NCBI GenBank assembly: GCA_913054205.1
Contig: CAJXJM010000089.1
Coordinates: 1-8,343 of the forward strand
Reading direction: 5' to 3'
Source of the DNA: an uncultured Rhodospirillaceae bacterium
GTDB taxonomy: Bacteria; Pseudomonadota; Alphaproteobacteria; Rhodospirillales; UBA2165
Length of the DNA: 8,343 nucleotides
Under the pieces are notes generated by a model. It did no database searches, had not been told where the DNA came from, and saw only the letters and a program-made list of their open reading frames with translations. The translations under genes were made by a program, and so were the position numbers. Positions 1-6,737 of this stretch are shown here, in pieces; within the stretch, counting starts at the first letter, position 1, and each line of letters begins with the position of its first letter.

Positions 1-764
1 TTGGTGAGCATGCGCGAACGATATTGCGACAAGTCGATCAAGCGAGTCTCGATATTCAGAATATGAACCAGACACCACGGGGCGAAGTCGTTGTCGCATT
101 AGCGTCAGCCTCTTCGCCTTTCTTGGCAGCACCGTTGGTAAAAGCCGTCGCCGAATCCCATCCCGATATAAAAATAACCATCAAAGAATCAATGAGTATC
201 AGAACTTCAGAGTTGATAACCCAAGGCCATGCAGATTTGGCGCTAATCCCGAATGGACATCTTCTGGAAGGCGTTGATGCCGAACATGTTATGACCGAGC
301 ATCTTTATTTTGGCGGCAAGGTTGACGAAAATTTCACGGGCGATGATCCGATTGATTTAGAGGAAGTTTGCAAACATCCGTTGATTATGCCGACCCAGCC
401 GCATTATGCGCGCAATACTTTGGTTCAGGCTGCATTTGATTACGGCTATGAACTCGACATTCAGGCCGATCAGGATTCCGGGCGTTTGATTGAATGTTTC
501 TTGGATGAGGGGCTTGGCTATTCAGTTCTCCCCTGGCCATCATTTTATGCAAAATATTCGATAGGTGAGTTTTTCTCGAAAAAGATCATCAACCCTGAAA
601 TGCCGCGGCCGGTCACTATTGCCTGGCAAAGCCACAAACAATTGAGCAATTCCTTTATCGCTGTTCGAGATGAACTTCGCCGGCTTGTGAAGAAGTTGCA
701 TAAACAGGGCGTTCTCAGAGGTGAGCTTGTCGACAGCAGTAAAATGAAGCAGGCTGCGGAATAG
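1..764 (+). CDS. LysR-type transcriptional regulator, C-terminal part (5' end outside window)
   Basis: The reading frame is open from the window edge (first full codon at base 3) to TAG at 762-764, so the true start and the N-terminal winged helix-turn-helix lie upstream. What remains is the end of the linker helix followed by the periplasmic-binding-protein-like effector domain. The sequence RGEVVVALAS starts the first beta strand, and HADLALIPNG is the typical 'G.aDlal' block of the family. The TTG at 24 is not a believable start because the frame continues upstream with family-like residues (ARTILRQVDQ). LysR regulators usually control an adjacent gene in response to a small molecule. Here the next gene is on the same strand 97 bases on, rather than divergent. 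It may regulate the dehydratase/thiolase cluster, but the ligand cannot be read from sequence. The subfamily looks nearest to Nac/CysB-like proteins, which is a weak call. Confidence 0.88.
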   Translation, partial: GEHARTILRQVDQASLDIQNMNQTPRGEVVVALASASSPFLAAPLVKAVAESHPDIKITIKESMSIRTSELITQGHADLALIPNGHLLEGVDAEHVMTEHLYFGGKVDENFTGDDPIDLEEVCKHPLIMPTQPHYARNTLVQAAFDYGYELDIQADQDSGRLIECFLDEGLGYSVLPWPSFYAKYSIGEFFSKKIINPEMPRPVTIAWQSHKQLSNSFIAVRDELRRLVKKLHKQGVLRGELVDSSKMKQAAE

Positions 765-849
765 CCATAAGTTTAAATTATAAGGCGTAGTTCATTTAAA
801 TATTTCATATAGGTGTGCTTTTCACCGTATGATCATTGGGCAACAAAGC

Positions 850-853
850 GGAG
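850..853 (+). promoter_or_regulatory. Ribosome binding site that sets the dehydratase start
   Basis: GGAG lies 8 bases before the ATG at 862. The in-frame ATG at 829 has no purine-rich site before it (it is preceded by a pyrimidine-rich stretch), so the start at 862 is preferred. The stretch 765-849 upstream is AT-rich and presumably holds the promoter. I see two TTTAAAT boxes (772-778 and 795-801) but no convincing -35/-10 pair or LysR operator. Confidence 0.6.
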
Positions 854-861
854 ATGAAAAA

Positions 862-2373
862 ATGGATACCCATCGAAATGACAGCGAGACTTCATATCCC
901 GAAGAAGGCGCTGAAATTTGGGGCAGTATAGAACGCATCGAAACGCCGGAGGACTATATAAACAGTCTGCGCGGCCGGAATTTGACGGTTTATTTTATGG
1001 GCGAAAAGATTTTTGAGCCGGTAGATCATCCAATCATTCGGCCTTCGGTAAATGCGATGGCTGAAACCTTTCAAATTGCGCTCGATAAGCCAGATTTAGC
1101 AACTGCGCCGTCACCTTATGCCGACACCCGGGTCAGCCGATTCCTCCATATCGTCGAAAGTGCCGATGACCTCGTGCAAAAAGGCCGCATGCAGCGCGAA
1201 CTTGGCCAAAGAACGGGAACCTGTTTCCAGCGTTGTGTCGGGATGGACGCCTTAAACGCGCTTCATTCTGTCACCTATGACATGGATGAGGCTTATAAAA
1301 CAGATTATCACGGCCGTTTCCTACATTTCTTAGGCCAAGTGCAAACGCGCAATCAGGTCATTGGCGGTGCGATGACCGATGCCAAAGGAGACCGCAGCAA
1401 ACCTCCCCACCAACAAGCCGATCCTGATTTATATCTGCATATCTCAGATCGCAATGAAGATGGTGTCTTTGTCACCGGTGCCAAATTCCATCAAACCGGT
1501 TGCCTCAATTCACACTGGCTAATCGTCATGCCGACGATCCGGTTGGGCGAAGATGATAAAGACTACGCCATCGTCGGTGCAATTCCGGCGCATGCCGATG
1601 GTATTACCTACATCAATGGGCGGCAATCTTGTGACACACGGGCGATGGAGCCCGGCGACATCGATGCCGGCAATGCTCAATTCGCCGGCCAGGAAGCAAT
1701 TATTGTTTTCGACAATGTCTTTATTCCTAACCACCGGATTTTCATGGACGGTGAATTTGAATTCGCGGCGACGTTGGTTGAGCGTTTCACGACCTATCAT
1801 CGCTGCAGCTACATCTGTAAATCGGGTGTTGGCGATGTGTTGATCGGTGCCACTGCCGAGATCGCTGATCTAAATGGCGTCGGGAATGTATCTCACATCA
1901 AAGACAAACTTGTGGAAATGACGCATCTCAATGAAACAATTCGGAGTTCTGCCTTGGCGTCTGCCCATGAAGCCAAACCATTGGCCTCCGGGGCCTGGAT
2001 GAATGACGATATGCTGGCCAATGTGTGCAAGCAAAATGTCACACGATTCCCCTATGAAATTTCCCGTCTCGCTCAGGATATTGCAGGCGGGCTGATGGTG
2101 ACCATGCCATCCGAGCAAGATTTGGAGAACCCGGAGACCGGCCCCTTACTCGAGAAATATCTCGCCGGTAAAGATAGCGCGACGGTGAAAGATCGCATGA
2201 AAATTCTGCGCCTGATCGAGAACATGACCCTCGGCCGCAACGCGGTAAATTATTTGACGGAATCGATGCATGGCGCTGGCTCTCCACAAGCGCAACGTAT
2301 ACAAATTGCGCGTGGTATGGATATTGAAGGCAAGCGCAAGCTCGCTCGAAAAATTGCCAACACCGAAACCTAA
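862..2373 (+). CDS. 4-hydroxybutyryl-CoA dehydratase / vinylacetyl-CoA delta-isomerase-like protein
   Basis: This 503-residue protein belongs to the 4-hydroxyphenylacetate 3-hydroxylase (HpaB) superfamily. It is far closer to the dehydratase AbfD of Clostridium aminobutyricum (about 490 residues, compared from memory) than to flavin monooxygenases. Shared blocks include CFQRCVGMDA, MTDAKGDR, HQTG, GQEA, VFDNVFIPN, VCKQNVTRFPYEI and TESMHGAGSPQAQR. AbfD uses FAD and a [4Fe-4S] cluster to turn 4-hydroxybutyryl-CoA into crotonyl-CoA by a ketyl-radical route. Its cluster ligands Cys99, Cys103, His292 and Cys299 correspond here to C121, C125, H313 and C319. The catalytic Glu257 and Glu455 correspond to E278 and E467, Tyr296 to Y317, Lys300 to K320 and Thr190 to T212. 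Oddities are an acidic extension of about 25 residues before the conserved 'EDYINSLRG' start, and one residue fewer between Y317 and C319 than in AbfD. It is probably a cytoplasmic homotetramer. It leads the probable operon, with the thiolase 19 bases downstream. A divergent substrate is possible. Confidence 0.85.
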   Translation: MDTHRNDSETSYPEEGAEIWGSIERIETPEDYINSLRGRNLTVYFMGEKIFEPVDHPIIRPSVNAMAETFQIALDKPDLATAPSPYADTRVSRFLHIVESADDLVQKGRMQRELGQRTGTCFQRCVGMDALNALHSVTYDMDEAYKTDYHGRFLHFLGQVQTRNQVIGGAMTDAKGDRSKPPHQQADPDLYLHISDRNEDGVFVTGAKFHQTGCLNSHWLIVMPTIRLGEDDKDYAIVGAIPAHADGITYINGRQSCDTRAMEPGDIDAGNAQFAGQEAIIVFDNVFIPNHRIFMDGEFEFAATLVERFTTYHRCSYICKSGVGDVLIGATAEIADLNGVGNVSHIKDKLVEMTHLNETIRSSALASAHEAKPLASGAWMNDDMLANVCKQNVTRFPYEISRLAQDIAGGLMVTMPSEQDLENPETGPLLEKYLAGKDSATVKDRMKILRLIENMTLGRNAVNYLTESMHGAGSPQAQRIQIARGMDIEGKRKLARKIANTET

Positions 2374-2392
2374 AAACGATCAGAGTATATAA

Positions 2393-3577
2393 ATGAAAAA
2401 TGCAGTAATCGTCTCCACCGCCCGCACGCCTATTGGCAAAGCGTTTCGCGGGGCTTTTAACAACACCAAATCACCAACCATGCTGGGACATGCCATTAAA
2501 CATGCGGTCGAACGCGCCGGAATTGAAGGTGCTGAAGTTGATGATGTCGTCGCGGGATCAGTCCTGAGCGCAGGCACGGCAGGCTCTAACGTTGCCCGAA
2601 AAGCATTGTTTGCCGCTGGTTTGCCAGAGACCGTGCCTGGCCAAACCATAGATCGGCAATGTGCCTCCGGTTTGATGGCTATTGGCATCGCCGCTCGGCA
2701 GATCATTGCAGATGGCATGGATATCGTTGTCGCCGGCGGCCAGGAAAGCATTTCTCTGGTCCAGAATGACTATTTCAAATGGTACCGCGAAGAGGAAGAC
2801 GAAAATGTAATTCTCCAGGCCGACAAAGCCTACATGCCGATGCTCGATACCGCCGAATTTGTCATTAATAAGTATAATATTTCGCGCGATGATCAGGACG
2901 CTTACGCCTTGAGTTCCCAAGAACGCACTGCCGCGGCTCAGGAAGCGGGCCGATTAGATGATGAGATCGTGCCTTTGCAATCGGTTAAAGCCGTTAAAGA
3001 TCGAGAAACCGGTGAAGTCACCTATGAGGAGGTGACGCTGACAAAAGACGAGGGCAACCGTCCTCAGACAACGCTGGAGAGTTTGCAAGAATTAAACCCG
3101 GTTATTGAAGGCGGGGCAGTCACGGCGGGTAATGCCAGCCAGCTTTCGGATGCGGCTTCAGCTTGCGTGCTCATGGACGAAAAGCTCGCCGAGAAAAAAG
3201 GGCTAGCGCCTTTGGGTATTTTCCGGGGAACGGCTGTTGCCGGTACGGCGCCGGAAGAAATGGGAATTGGTCCGATCTATGCGGTGCCAAAGCTTCTTCA
3301 ACAACATGGTTTGAAAGTCGATGATATTGGTCTTTGGGAATTAAACGAAGCCTTTGCCTGTCAGGCTCTTTATTGCCGGGATCATCTCGGAATTGATCCC
3401 GATATATATAATGTCAACGGCGGCAGCATCGCTATCGGACATCCTTACGGTATGACGGGTTCTCGTTTGGTCGGCCATGCATTGATCGAAGGCAAACGAC
3501 GCGGCGTTAAATATGTCGTGGTGACAATGTGCATCGGCGGCGGCATGGGGGCGGCTGGCCTGTTTGAAGTGGCATAA
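2393..3577 (+). CDS. Thiolase (acetyl-CoA C-acetyltransferase / 3-ketoacyl-CoA thiolase)
   Basis: This complete 394-residue thiolase has the normal length for the family. The nucleophilic cysteine is C90 in DRQCASG. The second active-site region is NEAFACQ, and the catalytic His and Cys are H350 in GHPYGMTG and C380 in MCIGGGMG. The enzyme condenses or, in catabolism, cleaves 3-ketoacyl-CoA with CoA. Chain-length preference cannot be read reliably. Beside a 4-hydroxybutyryl-CoA dehydratase, the obvious job is cleaving acetoacetyl-CoA to two acetyl-CoA, which is an inference from context. It starts 19 bases after the dehydratase stop, and its TAA (3575-3577) shares one base with the ATG of the next gene, so translational coupling is likely. 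The Shine-Dalgarno sequence is weak. The start is supported by the typical N-terminus [16 protein letters not shown]. Confidence 0.93.
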   Translation: MKNAVIVSTARTPIGKAFRGAFNNTKSPTMLGHAIKHAVERAGIEGAEVDDVVAGSVLSAGTAGSNVARKALFAAGLPETVPGQTIDRQCASGLMAIGIAARQIIADGMDIVVAGGQESISLVQNDYFKWYREEEDENVILQADKAYMPMLDTAEFVINKYNISRDDQDAYALSSQERTAAAQEAGRLDDEIVPLQSVKAVKDRETGEVTYEEVTLTKDEGNRPQTTLESLQELNPVIEGGAVTAGNASQLSDAASACVLMDEKLAEKKGLAPLGIFRGTAVAGTAPEEMGIGPIYAVPKLLQQHGLKVDDIGLWELNEAFACQALYCRDHLGIDPDIYNVNGGSIAIGHPYGMTGSRLVGHALIEGKRRGVKYVVVTMCIGGGMGAAGLFEVA

Positions 3578-4569
3578 TGCCTGCGACAATACCTATTATC
3601 GATATCGGCCCGTTCCTAGCCGGCGATAATGCGGCGGCAATTGAAACCGCTGCGCGCCTTCGTTGAGTGCAGGAAGAGATCGGCTTTTACTACATCATCA
3701 ATCATGGGATCTCCCGTGATCTAATTGATGCCGCGATAGAGCAGGTGCGATTGCTTCACGGTTTGCCGATGGAGGAGAAGCTCAAACTTAAAGTCGATGA
3801 GCGAACTACCGGCTACGTGCCGATTAAATCGACGATCTATGTAACGGCAGATGCCGGCGACAACTCCCAATATGATCTCAATGAGAATTATCGGATTGTG
3901 AGAGACCGTTCTGAAGACCATCCCTCGGTAATCGCGGGTAGGCGGTTTACCGGTCCGAACAAATGGCCGAGCGCCGAAATTCTGCCGGATTTCAAAACTG
4001 TTATGCTGCAATATTATGCTGCAATGGAGGCGTTGGGGCACTCCATGCTACCGCTCTATGCGCTGGCGCTGGACCTACCGTCGGATTACTTCGATGAGCT
4101 ATTCACTGATCCGACCTGGCTGACAAGAAATGTGCATTACCCGGCAACTAAGCCTGAGGACAATCAGTTTGGCATCTCGCCGCATACCGATCACGGTTTT
4201 ATTACGATGTTACCCATTTCCAAGGTGCCTGGTTTAGAAGTCAAAACCCAGGCAGGTGATTGGATGACGGCGGACTATGTCGAGGATGCATTGATCGTCA
4301 ATAGCGGTGACTTTTTAAAAAAATGGACCAACGGCCGTTTTATTGCGACACCTCACCGAGTTATCGCGCCGAAAGAAGAGCGCTATATTTCGGCGTTTTT
4401 TTATAATCCAAATTGGGATGTGCGCTCTGAGCCGTTGCCAAGCTGCGTCAATGAAGATCATCCAGCGCAATTTGAGGTCACGAGCTTTCTTGATCATCTA
4501 TGCAATTATGTTGATCGCAATTATAAAAAATCATCCGGTGGTGAAGCTAAAGACCCGGCAGTGTCATAG
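3577..4569 (+). pseudogene. Isopenicillin-N-synthase-like 2-oxoglutarate/Fe(II) dioxygenase, interrupted by in-frame TGA
   Basis: Reading from the ATG at 3577, which overlaps the thiolase stop, gives a classic N-terminus (IPIIDIGPFLAGD). The frame meets TGA at 3664-3666 (codon 30) and continues in the same frame with EEIGFYYIINHGI, the conserved non-haem dioxygenase N-terminal motif. The whole is 330 codons, the usual family length. Iron ligands are visible as H203 and D205 (HTDHGF) and H260 (TPHRV), with the co-substrate-binding arginine R269 in RYISAFF. The usual R-x-S serine position is Ile, which is not rare in bacterial homologues. A GTG at 3667 opens a 300-residue ORF, but it has no ribosome binding site and would lack the first beta strand. 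One C-to-T change from CGA (Arg) would explain the stop. The family hydroxylates, desaturates or cyclises small molecules using O2 and usually 2-oxoglutarate; the substrate is unknown. All core residues are present, so the lesion is recent or a sequence error. Confidence 0.82.
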
Positions 4570-4713
4570 TGCTTTAAGACGCTCCAGCGCCACGTTGGCT
4601 TCGTCTTCAATACGGCGGACAATATCCGCCAGGGGTTTGGCGGTCTTGCTGAAAGGAGATGACGTCACCGGCGTTATCCTCGTCGGGATATGACCCCAAT
4701 GCACGCACGCCAT
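4564..4713 (-). pseudogene. Possible opposite-strand gene remnant (C-terminus resembling nitronate monooxygenases)
   Basis: On the - strand an open stretch of 49 residues from ATG (4713-4711) ends in TGA at 4566-4564, within the oxygenase stop region. Its last part, KPLADIVRRIEDEA followed by NVALERLKAL, resembles the C-terminal helix of FMN-dependent nitronate monooxygenase/2-nitropropane dioxygenase proteins. In the adjacent - strand frame just upstream is YPDEDNAGDVISFQQ, which is also loosely like the segment preceding that helix, as if one frameshift separated them. No flavin-binding core is present. It overlaps a + strand candidate gene over 4659-4713, so at most one of the two is real there. 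The similarity is by eye and weak. Confidence 0.2.
4614..4643. other. Three mutually complementary arms (alternative hairpins)
   Basis: GGCGGA (4614-4619) can pair with TCCGCC (4625-4630) across a 5-base loop. CCGCCA (4626-4631) can instead pair with TGGCGG (4638-4643) across a 6-base loop. The two hairpins exclude each other. They sit 45-75 bases after the stop of the oxygenase gene and could terminate or process its transcript, but neither is followed by a T-run. Chance or coding constraint on either strand is a fair alternative. Confidence 0.3.
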
Positions 4714-4942
4714 TAAGCTGTCGGCAGACGATCTCAAACACTTTTATTATCAGGCCGCAATGACCCGTCCTGGAGCCGCTGCATACCATGATATTGATAA
4801 CTGGTTTTTTGGTGAAAGCCTTGGTGGCAGGCTGATTATAGATATTCGAAAAATATTATTTAGTTTGGCCGATCCTGTTCTCAAAAGGGTTGGCATGATC
4901 AATTTGTTGCCCCATGCTATGACACATCACGCCACTCAATAA
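4659..4942 (+). pseudogene. Small hypothetical gene with apparent single-base frameshift
   Basis: From ATG 4659 one frame reads MTSPALSSSGYDPNARTP. From about 4712 the next frame reads IKLSADDLKHFYYQAAMTRP and stays open, with protein-like composition, through NWFFGESLGGRLIIDIRK to TAA at 4940-4942. Adding one base between 4711 and 4712 would join them into a 94-residue protein. The fall-off in one frame and pick-up in the other at the same place is the main evidence. I do not recognise a named family and see no signal peptide or motif. The AAGGAG before the ATG touches it with no spacing, so the start is doubtful. The gene would end 22 bases before the acyl-CoA dehydrogenase start. The rest of the 4570-4964 gap holds only the alternative hairpins and the weak opposite-strand remnant described separately. 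Confidence 0.4.
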
Positions 4943-4964
4943 CGGCCTAAAAGGACCAAAATCA

Positions 4965-6116
4965 ATGGCCTTAGACGAAGAAACATTTGGAATTTTGCTC
5001 GACACTGTTGAGCGTTTTGTAAACGAGCGGCTTGTTCCGTTGGAATCGAAGGTCGAAGAAGATGACGAGGTTCCAGCAGAAATTGTCGAAGAAATGCGTG
5101 AACTCGGTATGTTTGGATTGACCATTCCCGAAGAGTTTGGAGGGCTAGGTCTATCCGTGGTCGAAGAAGTCCAAGTCGCGATTAAATTGGGCGGCACGAC
5201 GCCGGCCTTTAGATCGGTGTTTGGTACCAATGTTGGAATTGGCAGCCAGGGTATCATCATCGACGGAACAGATGCTCAAAAGGAATATTATCTGCCAAAG
5301 CTTGCAACCGGCGAACTGATCGCCTCTTTTGCACTCACTGAACCGGAAGCCGGGTCCGATGCAGGATCGCTCAAAACAAGTGCCAAGAAAGACGGCGACG
5401 ATTATATAATCAACGGCTCAAAGCGTTTTATCACCAACGCACCAAGCGCTGATATTTTCACGCTCATGGCGCGTACTGATCCAGACACGCCGGGTGCCAG
5501 AGGCATCTCGGCATTTATTGTTGATCGTAATACACCCGGACTCTCGATAGGCGTGCCGGACAAGAAAATGGGGCAACATGGAACCAAGACCGCGGATGTC
5601 ATATTAGAAGATTGCCGTGTGCCGGCCGAAAACATTATCGGTGGTGTTCCAGGGCAGGGCTTTAAAACGGCTATGAAAGTACTCGACCGTGGTCGAATGC
5701 ACATAGGTGCGGTCTGTGTTGGTGTCGCAGAACGCCTCATTCGTGAATGCGTTCAATACTCATCGGAACGGAAACAATTTGGTAAGCCGATTGCTGAATT
5801 TCAACTTATTCAGGCGATGTTGGCAGACTCTCAGGCAGAATGCTATGCGGCGCGCTGCATGGTTGAAGACGCTGCTGAGAAAAAAGATGCCGGCGAAAAT
5901 GTTGTTCTAGAATCGGCTTGCGTAAAAATGTATGCCTCGGAGATGGTCGGTAGAGTTGCCGATCGTGCGGTCCAGATATTTGGCGGCGCAGGTTATGTCG
6001 CAGAGTATCCCATCGAACGGCTATATCGGGATGTGCGTCTGTTTAGGATTTATGAGGGCACCACACAGATTCAGCAGATCGTTATTGCTCGCGAAATGAT
6101 GAAACAAGCGCAATAA
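4965..6116 (+). CDS. Acyl-CoA dehydrogenase
   Basis: This complete 383-residue FAD enzyme has the family's usual length. AAGGA at 4951-4955 gives a good ribosome binding site 9 bases before the ATG. The three-domain plan is clear: an N-terminal helical domain, the middle beta domain with ALTEPEAGSD (residues 123-132), and a C-terminal helical domain with the FAD/tetramer motif QIFGGAGYVAEYPIERLYRD. The catalytic base is E364 in RIYEGTTQ, the position used by short- and medium-chain enzymes. It introduces a 2,3-double bond into an acyl-CoA and passes electrons to electron-transfer flavoprotein; no etf genes are in the window. In this neighbourhood it may act on a precursor or side product of the 4-hydroxybutyryl-CoA/crotonyl-CoA route, but the substrate is not readable. 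It is 395 bases from the dioxygenase, so operon membership is uncertain. Confidence 0.93.
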   Translation: MALDEETFGILLDTVERFVNERLVPLESKVEEDDEVPAEIVEEMRELGMFGLTIPEEFGGLGLSVVEEVQVAIKLGGTTPAFRSVFGTNVGIGSQGIIIDGTDAQKEYYLPKLATGELIASFALTEPEAGSDAGSLKTSAKKDGDDYIINGSKRFITNAPSADIFTLMARTDPDTPGARGISAFIVDRNTPGLSIGVPDKKMGQHGTKTADVILEDCRVPAENIIGGVPGQGFKTAMKVLDRGRMHIGAVCVGVAERLIRECVQYSSERKQFGKPIAEFQLIQAMLADSQAECYAARCMVEDAAEKKDAGENVVLESACVKMYASEMVGRVADRAVQIFGGAGYVAEYPIERLYRDVRLFRIYEGTTQIQQIVIAREMMKQAQ

Positions 6117-6153
6117 AGCGTTCTCAAAGAATAATTCAAAATAGCAGGTGTTG

Positions 6154-6171
6154 ATGGATCGGCTGATCCAT
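6154..6171. terminator. Hairpin between convergent genes, possible bidirectional terminator
   Basis: ATGGATC (6154-6160) pairs perfectly with GATCCAT (6165-6171) across a GGCT loop. It lies in the 66-base gap between the acyl-CoA dehydrogenase stop on the + strand and the small basic protein stop on the - strand, where a shared terminator is expected. There are only three T residues after it on the + strand, so intrinsic termination is not certain. Confidence 0.4.
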
Positions 6172-6182
6172 TTGCGCAGAGT

Positions 6183-6413
6183 TTATACCAGCGTGATGGA
6201 TTTAATTTTAGCCCGGCGTTGTCCTGAGCGTTGGGCGATTTCGTTGTCTTGATTTTCAATGGCGGTTCGAGCCAGGTCTTGGATGGAATCTCCGAAGGAC
6301 TGGTCGAGTTGATCGCTTGATACGCGCCTGTTTGAGGTCACCATACCATCTACGTAGTTTACATTGAACACCATGAATGGGGCGCTTTTGCTTTTGGATT
6401 TTTTGCGAGCCAT
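6183..6413 (-). CDS. Small basic hypothetical protein, 76 residues
   Basis: The - strand ATG at 6413-6411 is preceded by GGAGG (6425-6421) with 7 bases between, a strong ribosome binding site. This fixes the start here rather than at the upstream in-frame ATG at 6440, which would give 85 residues. The protein opens with a Lys-rich stretch MARKKSKSKS, then FMVFNVNYVDGMVTSNRRV, and ends with an acidic/polar helical part (DSIQDLARTAIENQDNEIA) and a basic tail (QRSGQRRAKIK). There is no signal peptide or membrane segment. I do not recognise the family. The basic ends are compatible with nucleic-acid or ribosome contact, which is speculation. It lies 114 bases downstream of the cold-shock gene on the same strand and could be read from the same transcript. 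Confidence 0.75.
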   Translation of the reverse strand: MARKKSKSKSAPFMVFNVNYVDGMVTSNRRVSSDQLDQSFGDSIQDLARTAIENQDNEIAQRSGQRRAKIKSITLV

Positions 6414-6491
6414 AGCTCTGCCTCCATATGAATAGGACACGAACCTAAGCGGCTGCCCAGATTCATGTTTAATCGGTAGCGGAGAAGGACT

Positions 6492-6514
6492 CGCCCCAAC
6501 TATGGTTGGGTGCG
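6492..6514 (-). terminator. Hairpin downstream of the cold-shock gene
   Basis: CCCAAC (6495-6500) pairs with GTTGGG (6505-6510) around a 4-base loop, and the stem extends by CGC/GCG (6492-6494 with 6512-6514) past one bulged T. It begins 13 bases after the cold-shock stop in the direction of transcription. No clean T-run follows (a C/T-rich stretch does), so it may be a 3'-end stabiliser or a weak terminator. The rest of 6414-6527 is the leader of the small basic gene, with nothing else recognised. Confidence 0.4.
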
Positions 6515-6527
6515 GTGCCTTACGAAG

Positions 6528-6737
6528 TTATTCGACGATAGAAAGCTCTTCTGCGGAAGATTTTCCATTTTGGCCTGGCTTAAGCTCATAGGAGACTTTT
6601 TGCCCGTCATTAAGTGTGCTTAATCCAGCTGCTTCTACAGCGGAAATGTGAACAAACGCATCTGCGCCGCCATCTTCAGGCTCAATGAAACCATAACCTT
6701 TTGCTGGGTTAAACCATTTAACAGTACCGGTAGTCAT
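6528..6737 (-). CDS. Cold-shock protein, CspA family
   Basis: This complete 69-residue single cold-shock domain is of standard length. The nucleic-acid-binding motifs are RNP1 (KGYGFI, residues 13-18, preceded by KWFNPA) and RNP2 (AFVHI, residues 27-31). Such proteins bind single-stranded RNA and DNA in the cytoplasm and act as RNA chaperones. The start at ATG 6737-6735 is preferred over the in-frame ATG at 6755 because GAGGA (6749-6745) sits 7 bases upstream of it and because MTTGTVKWF is the usual N-terminus. The insertion EDGGAD between the RNP motifs is ordinary for alphaproteobacterial members. The AT-rich 200-base region upstream suggests its own promoter and a leader. Confidence 0.95.
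   Translation of the reverse strand: MTTGTVKWFNPAKGYGFIEPEDGGADAFVHISAVEAAGLSTLNDGQKVSYELKPGQNGKSSAEELSIVE

Noticed and set aside
829..861. Dehydratase start at ATG 829 (514 residues)
   Set aside because: There is no ribosome binding site before 829, while GGAG is well placed before 862, and the shorter form is closer to family length.
1519..1800. Reverse-strand ORF inside the dehydratase, and similar long antisense frames at 2380-2751, 2558-2920, 3721-4041, 4856-5260 and 5402-5740
   Set aside because: They lie fully or mainly opposite well-supported genes, lack ribosome binding sites and recognisable motifs, and follow from codon bias of the sense genes.
3664..3666. Reassigned TGA (read as Trp) or selenocysteine codon
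   Set aside because: The genes I could close all end in TAA or TAG, which is suggestive, but tryptophan is written TGG throughout and no other conserved gene has an internal TGA. The position is not catalytic, and I see no selenocysteine-type hairpin just after it.
4343..4693. 116-residue + strand ORF overlapping the end of the dioxygenase
   Set aside because: Most of it is an out-of-frame shadow of the conserved dioxygenase C-terminus, and its tail shows no convincing motif.
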